Assembly (NCBI RefSeq): GCF_000003815.2
Contig: NC_049994.1
Location: 17,988,452-18,017,755, forward strand
Direction of reading: 5' to 3'
Length of the DNA stretch: 29,304 bases
DNA from: Branchiostoma floridae
Taxonomy: Eukaryota; Chordata; Leptocardii; Amphioxiformes; Branchiostomatidae
Under the pieces are notes generated by a model. That model had not been told where the DNA came from and ran no database searches. It saw only the letters and a list, made by a program, of their open reading frames with translations. The translations under genes were made by a program, and so were the position numbers. The first letter of the stretch is position 1, and each line of letters begins with the position of its first letter. Positions 8,663 through 18,133 of this stretch are shown here, in pieces.

Positions 8663-9030
8663 GCTTCTTAACTTCACACAAAACGTCTTAAGATCAAACA
8701 GACAACAAACGCAGAGCTATATTTTCTACACGTAAACTCTTGCGTTACAACGTGCAACACCAAACATGACCTATGACCTGACGGAAGAAACCACTCTTCC
8801 ACTGAGGGATGCCAGGCAACATGTATAGGGATTTGGCGCATTCCATTATGCGTTTAGGGGACGTAGTAATTTGTCCAACGGAGTCTGGCTATGTGGCTGC
8901 AAAGTCGAATATTAGCTATTTAGATATCATAGATATTAGCTATTTAGATATCACAAAACCTTGACAAAAGAGGGAATCCCTACCTAATGGTATCCGAAAT
9001 GAAATGTACGTTTGATGGGTAATCAGGCGT
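8663..9030. promoter_or_regulatory. Head-to-head intergenic region of ELAC1 and zinc-finger unit 1
   Basis: About 370 bp separate the ELAC1 start codon (minus strand) from the first noncoding exon of the zinc-finger cluster (plus strand), so a bidirectional promoter is likely by position. A GACGGAAG motif near 8773, with an ETS-type GGAA core, also occurs in the plus-strand first exons. No clear TATA box is visible for either gene. Confidence 0.45.
8909..8953. repeat. 24-bp AT-rich tandem duplication
   Basis: A 21-bp segment beginning ATATTAGCTATTTAG occurs at 8909 and again at 8933 with a period of 24. It lies inside the presumed bidirectional promoter. Confidence 0.9.
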
Positions 9031-9171
9031 ACAATGTCAACTTTGACCCCAGTATCCCCGCTCAGACGGAAGACAACAACAACAAGACAACAACAACAAG
9101 ACAACAACAACAACAACGGAAGGACAAAGGCTGCACCAGTCGTGATCCCGGTTTACGTGAAAAAGACGCAG
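9030..9171 (+). other. Probable noncoding exon 1 of zinc-finger gene 1
   Basis: Ends at an ACGCAG/GTAAGT donor. It shares words with the first exons of the other three units: GACCCC, CGGAAG, and CCCGGTTTACG identical to unit 3. A (CAA)n expansion at about 9076-9118 is unique to this copy. An ATG at 9034 is open through the exon but enters the downstream exon out of frame with the zinc-finger start. The 5' end is not determined. Confidence 0.6.
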
Positions 9172-9625
9172 GTAAGTATTAGTATCGCGAGTATCTATGT
9201 AGGTTGTGGAATGAATACCTTTGAAAATTTGACCACACGAATACGATGCTAATGTGTACTATTGTAGGCCGCTTTGAAAATCTCTGCGGCGGAAAATGCG
9301 CTACAAGAATGTCCTTTAAAACGGACCGAAGGACATTTCTATTGTTCGTTGACCTAAATTTTTATCTTTTGTGTGTTCGTCTTAGCAACCTCCTTGGTCT
9401 TTGATTTAATGCTTTAATCTGTCCCAACTGGTGTTACATCTACTATAAAACAAGACCGACATGTGTCGAAGGAAAATATCATTTGACACAATGTTACAGT
9501 CTTTTCTTTAACCTCATAGGTTACAGTGAGCCTGTTATATTGTGTGATACTGATAGCGTACGTGCTACAGCTACAGTTATGTAGCACTTTCTATCATGTA
9601 TTTTGTATGTATGTAAAAAATTGTG

Positions 9626-9807
9626 TACAGTCAAACCTGTATTAGGGGCCACCTCCACAGAGGGGCCACCTGTCCATAGTGGCCACTTTTTGTCGGTCCC
9701 TTGTGTATTTTATCTACAGGTTGCCACCTCTATACAGAGGCCACCTGTCTATAGTGGCCAAATTTGTCCGGTCCCTTGAGTGGCCGCTATAGACAGGTTT
9801 GACTGTA
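9626..9807. mobile_element. Tc1/mariner-like MITE (GGCCACCT word)
   Basis: Ends are TACAGTCAAACCTGT and ACAGGTTTGACTGTA, with TA at both edges, 182 bp. The word GGCCACCT or TAGTGGCC is repeated along the whole element. It is the same terminal family as 6514 but with a different internal word. Confidence 0.85.
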
Positions 9808-9811
9808 TATA

Positions 9812-9975
9812 GACTTATATAGGACTTATATTAAAGGACTCTATAACGATGTAAACTGTATGTTTGTTATGCACTTTGTCTGACCCTTGCCTCTTCCCTC
9901 AAGACCTCAATGAAAGCCGGCCTGCAGGCAAATTTGAGCTTTCATGAATAAACAAAGGTTCGATCAATCAATCAA
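9812..9975 (+). mobile_element. LINE 3' end with (ATCA)n tail
   Basis: UTR-like sequence with ATGAATAAACAAAGG followed by GATCAATCAATCAA, typical of the 3' terminus of a truncated non-LTR element. There is no coding remnant. Confidence 0.55.
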
Positions 9976-9987
9976 ACTCTGGCCAGA

Positions 9988-10086
9988 CCGGATCGGGTAG
10001 CTCAGTGAGAGAGTTTATTCCGCCAGGACCCAACGGCATAATCTCTAAGAAGATTCCTCCGGTGGCTTAAAACAGTAACATAAGCT
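9988..10086 (+). mobile_element. tRNA-like SINE head cut by an assembly gap
   Basis: Contains GGGTAGCTCAGTGAGAGAG, a tRNA-like A-box region. No B box is visible before the gap. Confidence 0.4.
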
Positions 10087-10186
10087 NNNNNNNNNNNNNN
10101 NNNNNNNNNNNNNNNNNNNNNNNNNNNNNNNNNNNNNNNNNNNNNNNNNNNNNNNNNNNNNNNNNNNNNNNNNNNNNNNNNNNNNN
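10087..10186. other. Assembly gap (100 N)
   Basis: Exactly 100 unknown bases, probably a placeholder of unknown true length. Confidence 0.99.
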
Positions 10187-10352
10187 TCGGCAGCACGTTT
10201 GACTCAGGTTCAGAAGGTCCTGAGTTCAAACCCCGCCGTGTCACCGATCTTGTGCCCTGGGGAAAGGCACTTTACACGACTTTCCTATATAGGCTACAAA
10301 AGTCTTCAGCAAATTGAAGTTGGTAGCCTCAAAAACAGAAGAAGAAGAAAAA
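10187..10352 (+). mobile_element. tRNA-derived SINE
   Basis: B-box-like GAGTTCAAACCCC, then CACCGATCTTGTGCCCTGGG, CACGACTTTCC and the GTTGGTAGCCTC plus GAAGAAGAAG tail. The head is lost in the gap. Confidence 0.75.
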
Positions 10353-10703
10353 AAAAAGGAAAACCATCTTATCTACGTAATTTGTAGTTTAGCGTATTTA
10401 CTTTCCGTGACTTAGCGTAATACGTAGGAGGTTCTTTTGAATTCAGCGTAAATCGTTGTAGGGACCCCCCATGCAGGCCCTCATAGTAGCTAATATATGT
10501 ACTCACTACTAGTCAGGTATATTAACTTTGCTGACAACTACAATATTTTCTTTTCCTTTGTGGGTAGTATTGCTTATAGAGCTTTATAATGTTGTTGTTG
10601 TTGTTTTCAATTCAGTAAAAATTTTAAAGAAATCTGGCTTTAGCGAGGTACGCCTATTATTAATGCTGGATCTGGATTTGTTTATGTATAAAAGATGAAA
10701 TGT

Positions 10704-11165
10704 ATAGAGTAGAGTAGAGTAGAGTTTTTCAGTCCGGTAGGAGTATCCACTCCATTTTGGCCTGCTCTTCAATTCGGGGTACTCAGGATACTGACATTTT
10801 CGGACTTAGGGGATGGTCCAGTGCCCTGTAGTTGTATAAGACAGGATGGTCTTTCATATGTTTGTCAAATCTTGTTTTAAAACCGTTCACAGTTGGTGCC
10901 ATCACTACTTCCTCTGGGAGATTGTTCCACCAGCTGACGACCCGATTTGTATAGGAGTAAAGCCGTGTATTTGTTTTCGCCAGGGATTTTTTTAATTTTA
11001 ACTGGTGGCCTCTTGTTCTTGTTTCAGCAGACATGTGGACTAAACATGGAGTGTCGTATAGTCCTTTCGTGTATTTGAAGGTGTTTATTAAGTCGCCTCT
11101 TAGTCTTCTATATACCATTGTGGGGAGGTGAAGACTTCTAAGTCTATCTGGGTAGGGTCGATCCG
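10704..11165 (-). mobile_element. 5'-truncated LINE, antisense in intron 1 of zinc-finger gene 1
   Basis: The minus strand encodes a reverse-transcriptase C-terminus (PYPDRLRSLHLPTMVYRRLR, then LYSYTNRVVSWWNNLPEEVV) with a stop at 10783. A short 3' UTR and a (TCTAC)n tail (10704-10725) follow. The 5' truncation lies about 120 bp before the splice acceptor of the zinc-finger exon. The catalytic core is missing. Confidence 0.85.
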
Positions 11166-11290
11166 CACGGAAATGGAAATGGAAATCCATCCATCTATCC
11201 ATCAGTGTTTTGTTTTCTTCAATCTCAATTTTATCACTGGTGTCTATGATTTTATAATAAGCTTTTATCAATCTTATTTCATCATCAGAC

Positions 11291-12755
11291 ATGGCAACGG
11301 CAGGGCATGGGTCTCCCACCGGAGTGGAACAGAACAGCCATCATGGGTCACTCACTGGGGTTTCTCAGGTTGACTGCGCAAGCAAAACAACCAATGCTGA
11401 CGATCAGATGGCAGAACAAAAAGTCAACTACAATAATGCCGATACGAAGCCCTACATGTGTGGGGAGTGTGGGTTCAGGACAAGTCGGAAGTCTCATTTA
11501 TCCGAACATCTGAGAACCCATACAGGAGAAAGACCCTACAAGTGTGACCAGTGTGACTTTTCTGCTGCAGTGAAATGCACCTTAAATGTCCATAAAGCAC
11601 AACACACCGGTGAGAAGCCCTACATATGTGGGGAGTGTGACTACAGGACAGCTATAAAGACTCACTTATCCCGGCATATGAAAACCCATAAGGGAGAAAA
11701 ATCCTTCATGTGTGCAGAGTGTGGATATGGTACGGCTACGAAGTCTGACTTAGTAGTACATATAAGAACCCATACTGGAGAAAGACCCTACAAGTGTGAC
11801 CAGTGTGACTATTCTGCTGCACGGAAATCCACCCTAAATGAGCATCAGAGAGCAAGACACAGTGGTGAGAAACCCTACATATGTGAGGAGTGTGGATACA
11901 GAACAGCTAGAAAGACCCACTTATCCGAACATATGAGAACCCATACAGGCGAAAAGCCCTACATGTGTGGAGAGTGTGGGTATAGGACAGCCTGGAAACT
12001 TGACTTAACCCGACACATGAGAACCCATACAGGAGAAAAACACCATACTGGATATAAACTCCACAGCGATGAGAAACCCTTCATGTGTGGGGCGTGTGGG
12101 TACAGGGCGGCTCGGAAATATATACTGTCTGTACATATGAGAATCCATACTGGTGAAAACCCCTACAAGTGTGACCAGTGTGACTATTCCGGGACACAGA
12201 AATCCGATGTGGACAAACACATAGCAACGAAACACAGAGGTGAGAAACCCTACGTGTGTGGGGAGTGCGGGTACAGGGCAGCTCTAACGTCTACGTTAGC
12301 CAGACATATGAAACCCATACTGGAGAAAACCCTACAAGTGTGACCAGTGCGACTATTCTGCTGTACNNNNNNNNNNNNNNNNNNNNNNNNNNNNNNNNNN
12401 NNNNNNNNNNNNNNNNNNNNNNNNNNNNNNNNNNNNNNNNNNNNNNNNNNNNNNNNNNNNNNNNNNNNNNNNNNNNNNNNNNNNNNNNNNNNNNNNNNNN
12501 NNNNNNNNNNNNNNNNNNNNNNNNNNNNNNNNNNNNNNNNNNNNNNNNNNNNNNNNNNNNNNNNCAGCAAAACACATTGGTGAGAGACCCTACATGTGTG
12601 GAGAGTGTGGGTTCAGGACAGCTTTGAAACTTACCTTAACCCGACACATGAGAACCCATACAGGAGAAAAACCTTACAAGTGTGACCAGTGTAGGTATTC
12701 CACTACACAGAAAGGCAATTTGAACAGGCATATGGCATCGGCACACAGTATTTAG
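11291..12755 (+). CDS. C2H2 zinc-finger protein, gene 1 of 4 (contains gap and frame breaks)
   Basis: Presumed nuclear sequence-specific DNA-binding protein. The exon starts after the acceptor ATCATCAG (11288), and ATG at 11291 opens the shared N-terminal module [14 protein letters not shown]. The first finger Cys is near residue 57. Nine intact C2H2 fingers follow, mostly alternating CGECGYRTA and CDQCDYSAA types with TGEKPY linkers. The stretch [14 protein letters not shown] before finger 8 is the remnant of a deleted finger. In finger 10 one A is missing near 12315 and another near 12327, shifting the frame just before the 198-N gap; after the gap two more fingers read in register to a TAG at 12753-12755. 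Frame breaks this close to a gap are more likely sequence error than real decay. Target DNA is unknown. Confidence 0.85.
12367..12564. other. Assembly gap (198 N) inside the finger array
   Basis: 198 unknown bases, within a repetitive finger array where assembly is difficult. If the length is accurate, 198 nt would hold a little over two fingers. Confidence 0.99.
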
Positions 12756-12840
12756 AAACCCCAAGAAATATGGGTTCAGGTCAGCTCGAAATTTTGACAT
12801 AACTCGATATATGAGAATCCATACAGGAGAAAAAAATAAC
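12756..12840 (+). pseudogene. Decayed finger after the gene 1 stop
   Basis: Right after the TAG the sequence still reads as a zinc finger with a deletion: GGTTCAGGTCAGCTCG, then ATGAGAATCCATACAGGAGA, the HMRIHTGE linker. The stop falls where GGTGAG of a normal linker would be. Confidence 0.8.
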
Positions 12841-14328
12841 AGTGCCAGAGTATTCTTTAAAAAAAAAACTAAAAAAAAGAACAAAAAATAGTTATGCCTT
12901 TAAGTACCAGGATTACCAACCTTAGATTCATGTGTTCGAAAAGTCGTATTTCTCCGGAATAATCGTAGAGTGGAATCCAAATTGTCTTCAGTCTGAATTG
13001 TCTTACAACGTTTCCTATTGGACATCTGAAATAGTTAGAGTATAAAAGACCTGTTTCTTCCAGATCACTTCAGTGTCACTGACGAAGGATAGTGGATTCT
13101 ATCCGAAACGTCTGACCGCTTCAAAACCATACCAAGTTGCTTGAGTAACTACTTTTTGGCAGAGTGGATATTTGTTGGTAGGGTTCGTAGGTTCTTCGCT
13201 GGATAGTTTAAAGAACACTCGCAGCTAGATGTGCAAAAGTTAGGTGTGACGGCTCGTTAAGTGTAATATAACCAGCTGCTGCCGCGCCGCATGTCTTCCA
13301 GGCTGGTGTGTTACGCCGAAGGGCGGGCATACACCTTTCTCACGCGGCAGCAATGAAAGATCTAAAACGAGTTCAATAACGAGTTCAATAAGGCAAACAA
13401 AAGGTTGTCCATCATAATTATCGGTCTAACCAATGATAGCATGGAAATTAGAAAATCGACCAATAAGAGAACGGCTGCATGTCCGTCAAATATTCGCATT
13501 ATTATGTTATTATTTTGCATCTCTTAAGGGACTATGGGACCAATCTATGCAACTCTAAATTGCTATATTTGTCGGTGCATAACAATAGTTATAACATTTA
13601 TTATTTGGTCTTATATTGTAAGAATTTTTGTGCTTTGGGCGAAAACTAAATGGGTAGATTTTAGAAATAAGTTTTGTCTTTTTGTGTCATTGAACTCGTC
13701 TTCTCTCGCTGTAGATGCCGTAATAGACCATTTATATACAATATGTATTATGTACTTGGGACACGGCAATCTGTATTGTCTTTATCTTTGTCAGCAGGGC
13801 TTATGATACGTTTGTATATGTTGTAAGTTTTACAAATATCCGAATATCTAGTTAATTAATTCGTTTCTGTTTATTACTACAAGTACCTGATTAGTATTAT
13901 GATGTTTTTGTTAAGTTTTAAATAGGGGAAATTAGCATAAGACATGGAGGTTTTTCTTCTTCTTCTTGTTTTCTTCTAGATGTTTCTCTGTACATATTAT
14001 CATTTTTGGTGTAAATAAACAAACAGAAATACAACTACAATTTGTTTTAGTTTTTTTTATTCCCACGCTCTTATCGGTGATAGGGATCCAAGAAAATGCA
14101 AACCATATAGAATAAAACTAAAATTGCAAACGATAGAGAAATTTCTAGAATGTATTACGAATACTCAGGAATATACAAGAATTTTCATTCAGATGGCATT
14201 CCGGCTCATTTCGCCAATTGTGTAAAGAGATATTAGGTCCAGTTATAATTTCCGCCCAATGTGGCACGAATTTGCAAATTCTTCATTTCTGTCTGATTCC
14301 TGCTGATTCGGTTTCAGTGTGAAGGCCC
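12841..14328. other. Intergenic: repeat-like, no supported gene
   Basis: Holds an A-rich run (12858-12890), a hammerhead-like motif at 13079-13109, a GC-rich repeat-like stretch with CTGCCGCG and CGCGGCAG words (13270-13355), then AT-rich DNA. An open frame at 13534-13806 has no recognisable domain. AATAAA at 14014 is a possible poly(A) signal, but 1.3 kb beyond the gene 1 stop. Confidence 0.5.
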
Positions 14329-14365
14329 TATAAAAAGAAGAGGAAACATCTTAACGTGTTGGCAG
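14329..14365 (+). promoter_or_regulatory. Candidate core promoter of zinc-finger gene 2
   Basis: TATAAAAAG at 14329 is followed about 15 bp on by AACGTGTTGGCAG (14353). The aligned position in unit 3 has TATAGAAG (21192) and AACGTGCAGGCAG (21212), and unit 4 has AACGTGTTGGCGG (25970). Conservation across units supports function, but no transcript data are available. Confidence 0.45.
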
Positions 14366-14539
14366 TCGCCACTTACATGATTTGGATAATCAGAAGAACA
14401 TATTCACTTTTGACCTATGAAATTTACCCTTGACTCCTGATACAACGGAAAGGAAACCTGTCCGACAAGTCCTGGATTAGTAATACGCAAGTTAAAGCTC
14501 CTTGGTTTACGTCAGGATTAAAACCATCATAGAAAGCAG
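14353..14539 (+). other. Probable noncoding exon 1 region of zinc-finger gene 2
   Basis: Aligns with 21212-21368 and 25970-26121. Shared words are GATTTGGATAA, ACCC.TGACTCCTGATAC and ACGGAAAGG, ending at an AAAGCAG/GTAAGA donor. Relative to unit 3 it has about 30 extra bases before GGTTTACG. It contains a short upstream ORF (ATG AAA TTT to TGA). Confidence 0.65.
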
Positions 14540-14677
14540 GTAAGACTGAACAGCGAGCAGCCAAGTATTTTAATGTCGATGTGTAAGTGTTTGAGGTTAT
14601 TAATGTGGAAGTAAATCCACAGTAAGGCATTATTTATACAAATATAGTTGTTTTTCTGACACGAGTATAGTGCAAAT

Positions 14678-14702
14678 GAAGGGGAGGGGGGCAAACCCAA
14701 AC
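14678..14702 (+). promoter_or_regulatory. Conserved G-rich block in intron 1, unit 2
   Basis: GAAGGGGAGGGGGGC followed by AAACCCAAAC, 139 bp from the donor. Units 3 and 4 have the same block at nearly the same distance. It could bind G-rich-site factors or form a quadruplex. Confidence 0.5.
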
Positions 14703-15163
14703 ATTCGTGCGGCCCCTCGCCACCTATAGGGCAATGACCCTAATTGACGAAGCCACAGAAGGCCCAATTTGAGTATTTTAGCCTATTTTCTAACTTTTAG
14801 CAGGAAAATATAAGAAACATTTCTTATTGGTGAGACAGTGTACAGTGGTCTTTTTTGAGGGACTGGAATGATATTAAGATGTTAGATTTATTGTTAGATA
14901 CCAAAACATTACAAATAGAAGCGCTTAGACTGAAAAACAGTGACCAGTGACTAGTAGGTGTGTGTGCTGAGCGCGTGGAGCAAAAATTGAGAATGTTGAC
15001 CTAATCAATCGAAGTTGTCGAAATAGTTTTAATTGACATCATCTAATCTATGCGTTTTATTCTTCATCTTCGTCTTAAGTTGTTGTACTTGTTTAACGTC
15101 TATCATTTCACGTGGTCTCTTGTCACTGGGTAACACATGGTTCGGTATGGAATGAGTTGTCTC

Positions 15164-15493
15164 AAGGGCTCGAAATACTGGGCGCATGTGCACTCCGGTG
15201 CACCCATATTTTGAGCTGTGCACCCAATTCTTTTCTGTGGGTGCACAGGGCGCACCCAAATATTTTCATAGGCTTATGTAAGTAAAGATGGCAGTATACT
15301 AGTAAACACCATATTCTTAATATCTATGTGTTAGGAAGATGATAAAATGTCTGTCATAGTACTTGTTCAAGAACAGGTTATTCTGGTATTGTACTTCATT
15401 CTATGTGGTGCATCCAATTTTTTGTGTGTGCACCCAATTTTCTTGGTTGGGTGCACCAGTGCACCTAATCCCCCAAATGAATTTAGAGCCCTG
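15164..15493 (+). mobile_element. hAT-like MITE B3 (GTGCACC word) in intron 1 of gene 2
   Basis: Ends are AAGGGCTCGAAATAC and TTTAGAGCCCTG, with a perfect 5-bp duplication GTCTC (15159-15163, 15494-15498). At least eight GTGCACC/GGTGCAC words fill the end regions. Confidence 0.85.
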
Positions 15494-15498
15494 GTCTC

Positions 15499-15867
15499 AT
15501 TTGGTGACGTGCTTGGAAGTTGCTGGGGGCTTTTCTAGAGCAGGTCACATGACCCCAAATGACCCCATCAGGCGCATAGTAGGGGGATGGGAGGGCGTTA
15601 TTCATTGTTAATACTGTTGAATAGAATAAGCTTAAAGATTAATGTTAAAGTTGCGACAAGATCAGAAGAACACCTTTCTTGCAGTTTTAGCCTGGCTAAC
15701 AAAGTTGTAAAACAACATTTCCTTTAATTACGAAAAAGAGCAAAATTGTCGTTTTGCATTGTATAAACTGATGAAGATAGAACTCAAAATGGTCTAGATT
15801 TTTTGTATCATGATTAATGACTTTAAAAGTATATATATATATGTGTATATATTCATTTTCACATCAG
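15499..15867 (+). other. Intron 1 (3' part) of zinc-finger gene 2
   Basis: Contains blocks matching intron 1 of gene 3: the CCATCAGG region (15565 against 21806) and GTATCATGAT.AATGACTT near the acceptor (15806 against 22638). It ends TTTTCACATCAG. A (TA)n run at 15831-15841 is unique to this copy. Confidence 0.6.
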
Positions 15868-15874
15868 GGTGACC

Positions 15875-17131
15875 ATGGCAACAGCTGGACATGGGTCTCC
15901 CACTGTAGTAGAGCAGAACTGCTATGATGGGTCTCTCATCGGGGTTCCCCAGGTGGACTGTGACAGCAAAACAGGCAATGCTGATGCCCAGGTGCCAGCA
16001 CAAAACGCCAATGAGAAACCCTACATGTGTAGGGAGTGTGGGTACAGGACAACAAGAAAGTCCTACTTATTCCAACACATGAGAACCCATACAGGAGAAA
16101 AACCCTACAAGTGTGATCAGTGTGACTATTCTGCAGCTCAAAAAGTCAATTTGGTGAACCACCAAGCAGCAAAACACAGTAGTGAGAAACCCTACATGTG
16201 TAGGGAGTGTGGGTACAGGACAACGAGAAAGTCTTACTTATCCCAACACATGAGAACCCATACAGAAGAAAAACCCTACAAGTGTGATCAGTGTGACTAT
16301 TCTGCAGCACAAAAAGTCAATTTGGTGAGCCATCAAGCAGCAAAACACATTAGTGAGAAACCCTACATGTGCGGTGAGTGTGGATATAGGGCAGTTCAAA
16401 AGTCTGCCTTATCCAGACATATGAAAATCCATACAGGAGAAAAACCATACAAGTGTGACCAGTGTGACTATTCTGCAGCAAGCAGATCCACCTTAGATTA
16501 CCATAAAGAAAATCACAGTGGTGAGAAACCCTACATGTGTGGGGAGTGTGGGTACCGGACAGCTCATAAGTCTGACTTATCCCAACACATGAGAACCCAC
16601 ACAGGGGAAAAGCCGTACAAGTGTGACCAGTGTGACTATTCTGCAGCACAAAAAGTCAAATTGGTGAGCCATCAAGCAGCAAAACACAGTAGTGAGAAAC
16701 CCTACATGTGTAGGGAGTGTGGGTACAGGACAACAAGAAAGTCTTACTTATCCCAACACACGAGAACCCATACGGGAGAAAAACCCTACAAGTGTGATCA
16801 GTGTGACTATTCTGCAGCACAAAAAGTCAATTTGGTGAGCCATCAAGCAGCAAAACACAGTAGTGACAAACCCTACATGTGCGGAAAGTGCGGGTACAGG
16901 ACAACTCAAAAGTCTGACTTATCCCTACACATGAGAACCCATACAGGAGAAAAGCCCTTCAAGTGTGATCAGTGTGACTATTCAGCTGCACAGAAATCCA
17001 ACTTAAAAGTCCATAAAGTAAAACACGAGAAGCACTACATGTGTGGGGAGTGTGCGTTCAGGACAGCTGAAAAGTTTTCCTGGGACGAACACATGAGAAT
17101 CCATCAACATCATCATTATTATTACACATGA
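15875..17131 (+). CDS. C2H2 zinc-finger protein, gene 2 of 4 (13 fingers)
   Basis: Predicted 418-residue DNA-binding protein. The acceptor CACATCAG (15867) is followed by GTGACCATGG, an excellent initiation context, so the ATG at 15875 is chosen over the upstream GTG. The N-terminal module [20 protein letters not shown] ends near residue 45, and the first finger Cys is residue 52. Thirteen C2H2 fingers alternate CRECGYRTT or CGECGYRTA with CDQCDYSAA types. Fingers 1-2, 3-4 and 9-10 are almost identical pairs with predicted helix contact residues R-S-Y-Q and Q-V-N-S/N, and finger 8 differs only by K in place of the contact N. The frame ends prematurely at HQHHHYYYT because of a 35-bp insertion; a further intact finger follows in another frame. 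It is on the same strand as the other three zinc-finger genes. Confidence 0.92.
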   Translation: MATAGHGSPTVVEQNCYDGSLIGVPQVDCDSKTGNADAQVPAQNANEKPYMCRECGYRTTRKSYLFQHMRTHTGEKPYKCDQCDYSAAQKVNLVNHQAAKHSSEKPYMCRECGYRTTRKSYLSQHMRTHTEEKPYKCDQCDYSAAQKVNLVSHQAAKHISEKPYMCGECGYRAVQKSALSRHMKIHTGEKPYKCDQCDYSAASRSTLDYHKENHSGEKPYMCGECGYRTAHKSDLSQHMRTHTGEKPYKCDQCDYSAAQKVKLVSHQAAKHSSEKPYMCRECGYRTTRKSYLSQHTRTHTGEKPYKCDQCDYSAAQKVNLVSHQAAKHSSDKPYMCGKCGYRTTQKSDLSLHMRTHTGEKPFKCDQCDYSAAQKSNLKVHKVKHEKHYMCGECAFRTAEKFSWDEHMRIHQHHHYYYT

Positions 17132-17352
17132 GAATCCATACAGGTGAAAAACCCTTTAAGTGTGACCAGTGTGACTATTCTACAGTATGCATCTCTAACC
17201 TTACAAAACATATAAAAAAACACACTGAAGAGGCAAAAACATGCAAGTGGACGGAAGCAAAACAGCAGCCCAGAAAGACTCATGAACAGATGGCAAAGAC
17301 ACTTTATAGCTATTGTCTCACACTGATCGGTTACAGACGTCCTCTCAGATAG
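17128..17352 (+). pseudogene. Out-of-frame last finger and C-terminus of gene 2
   Basis: Reads [20 protein letters not shown], then a complete finger to HIKKH and a lysine/glutamine-rich tail with PRKTHEQMAKTL. A related PxHRKTHEKVAL is visible at 23880-23905 in unit 3, so this was the original C-terminus. It is disconnected by the 35-bp insertion at 17091-17125. Confidence 0.8.
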
Positions 17353-17407
17353 CACGCAAAAGCTGCATGACTTGAGGTTTAGGATAGACACACTTCAAGT
17401 GAGTTAA

Positions 17408-17460
17408 AGATAGATAGATAGATAGATGGATGGATGGATGGATGGATGGATGGATGGATG

Positions 17461-17494
<34 letters not shown>

Positions 17495-17530
17495 AAGATA
17501 GAAAGATAGATGGATAGATAGATGGATATA
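17408..17530 (+). repeat. (GATA)n/(GATG)n microsatellite
   Basis: Tetranucleotide array switching from GATA to GATG and back. On the minus strand it is the (ATCT)n tail of the LINE fragment that ends here. Confidence 0.95.
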
Positions 17531-18133
17531 GAGAGAAATGTTTTATTATTGCCATTGACAATAAAAACATTTGCAGCACATTTACAAAAGGCTGAATTGT
17601 CGTTTTTTCACAGTCAGTATTTCAACCTCTAACTTAAGTTAACACATTTAAAATGATCGAGTAACAACATAAGATCTACTGTTTACAATAACTGGTCAGT
17701 TCTTACACAAAGAAAGATTCGCTACTATTCACAAATTACCCGTCTTGGTTCAGAAGCTTTACACAGTACGGTAATGTGCTATTAGCGAAACGAGCAGTTC
17801 TACACCGTAAGTGAGAGAGTTTGTCTTTGTTTCTTAGAGACCTATCATCCATGGTATCCCCTCGTCTAGATGGAAGCCAATAACTGAATCTTTCAGAGTT
17901 GACAAGAGTTCGTGCAAACCGTAGGGTCGACAAAGACCCGAACTGTTCAGTGCACTGTCGTAAGTGACGTACTCCCGTCCGAGTATAATTCTCAGAGCCC
18001 TCTTCTGCACGCGTTCGACTTTCGATGATAAAACTCTGGTAAGTCCGGGGTGCCAGATGAAACAAGTGTACTCAAGAAGAGGCCGCACGAAACCGATGTA
18101 GACGAGTACAAGGTCACTTATGTCCAGTCCGAT
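17531..18133 (-). mobile_element. 5'-truncated LINE, frameshifted, between two GATA arrays
   Basis: The minus strand encodes a reverse-transcriptase C-terminus (FVRPLLEYTCFIWHPGL, KVERVQKRALRIILG) in one frame. After a frameshift near 17940 it continues in another frame (RFARTLVNSERF, RTARFANSTLPY). The 3' UTR runs to about 17531 and includes an AATAAAAC sequence. Read on the plus strand, AATAAA at 17560 could serve as a poly(A) signal for gene 2. GATA arrays lie at both ends. Confidence 0.85.

Noticed and set aside
13534-13806. A 90-codon frame with hydrophobic stretches as a membrane protein gene
   Set aside because: AT-rich composition produces hydrophobic codons; there is no recognisable domain, splice sites or duplicate in other units.
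14489-14508. A third micro-palindrome (AAGCTCCTTGG) in exon 1 of gene 2
   Set aside because: Only one half resembles the family; no matching left arm or flanking duplication could be found.
16350-16649. Minus-strand frames across the finger arrays (Cys/His-rich)
   Set aside because: They are the antisense of the repeated TGEKPY linkers and finger codons, and similar ones occur opposite every array.
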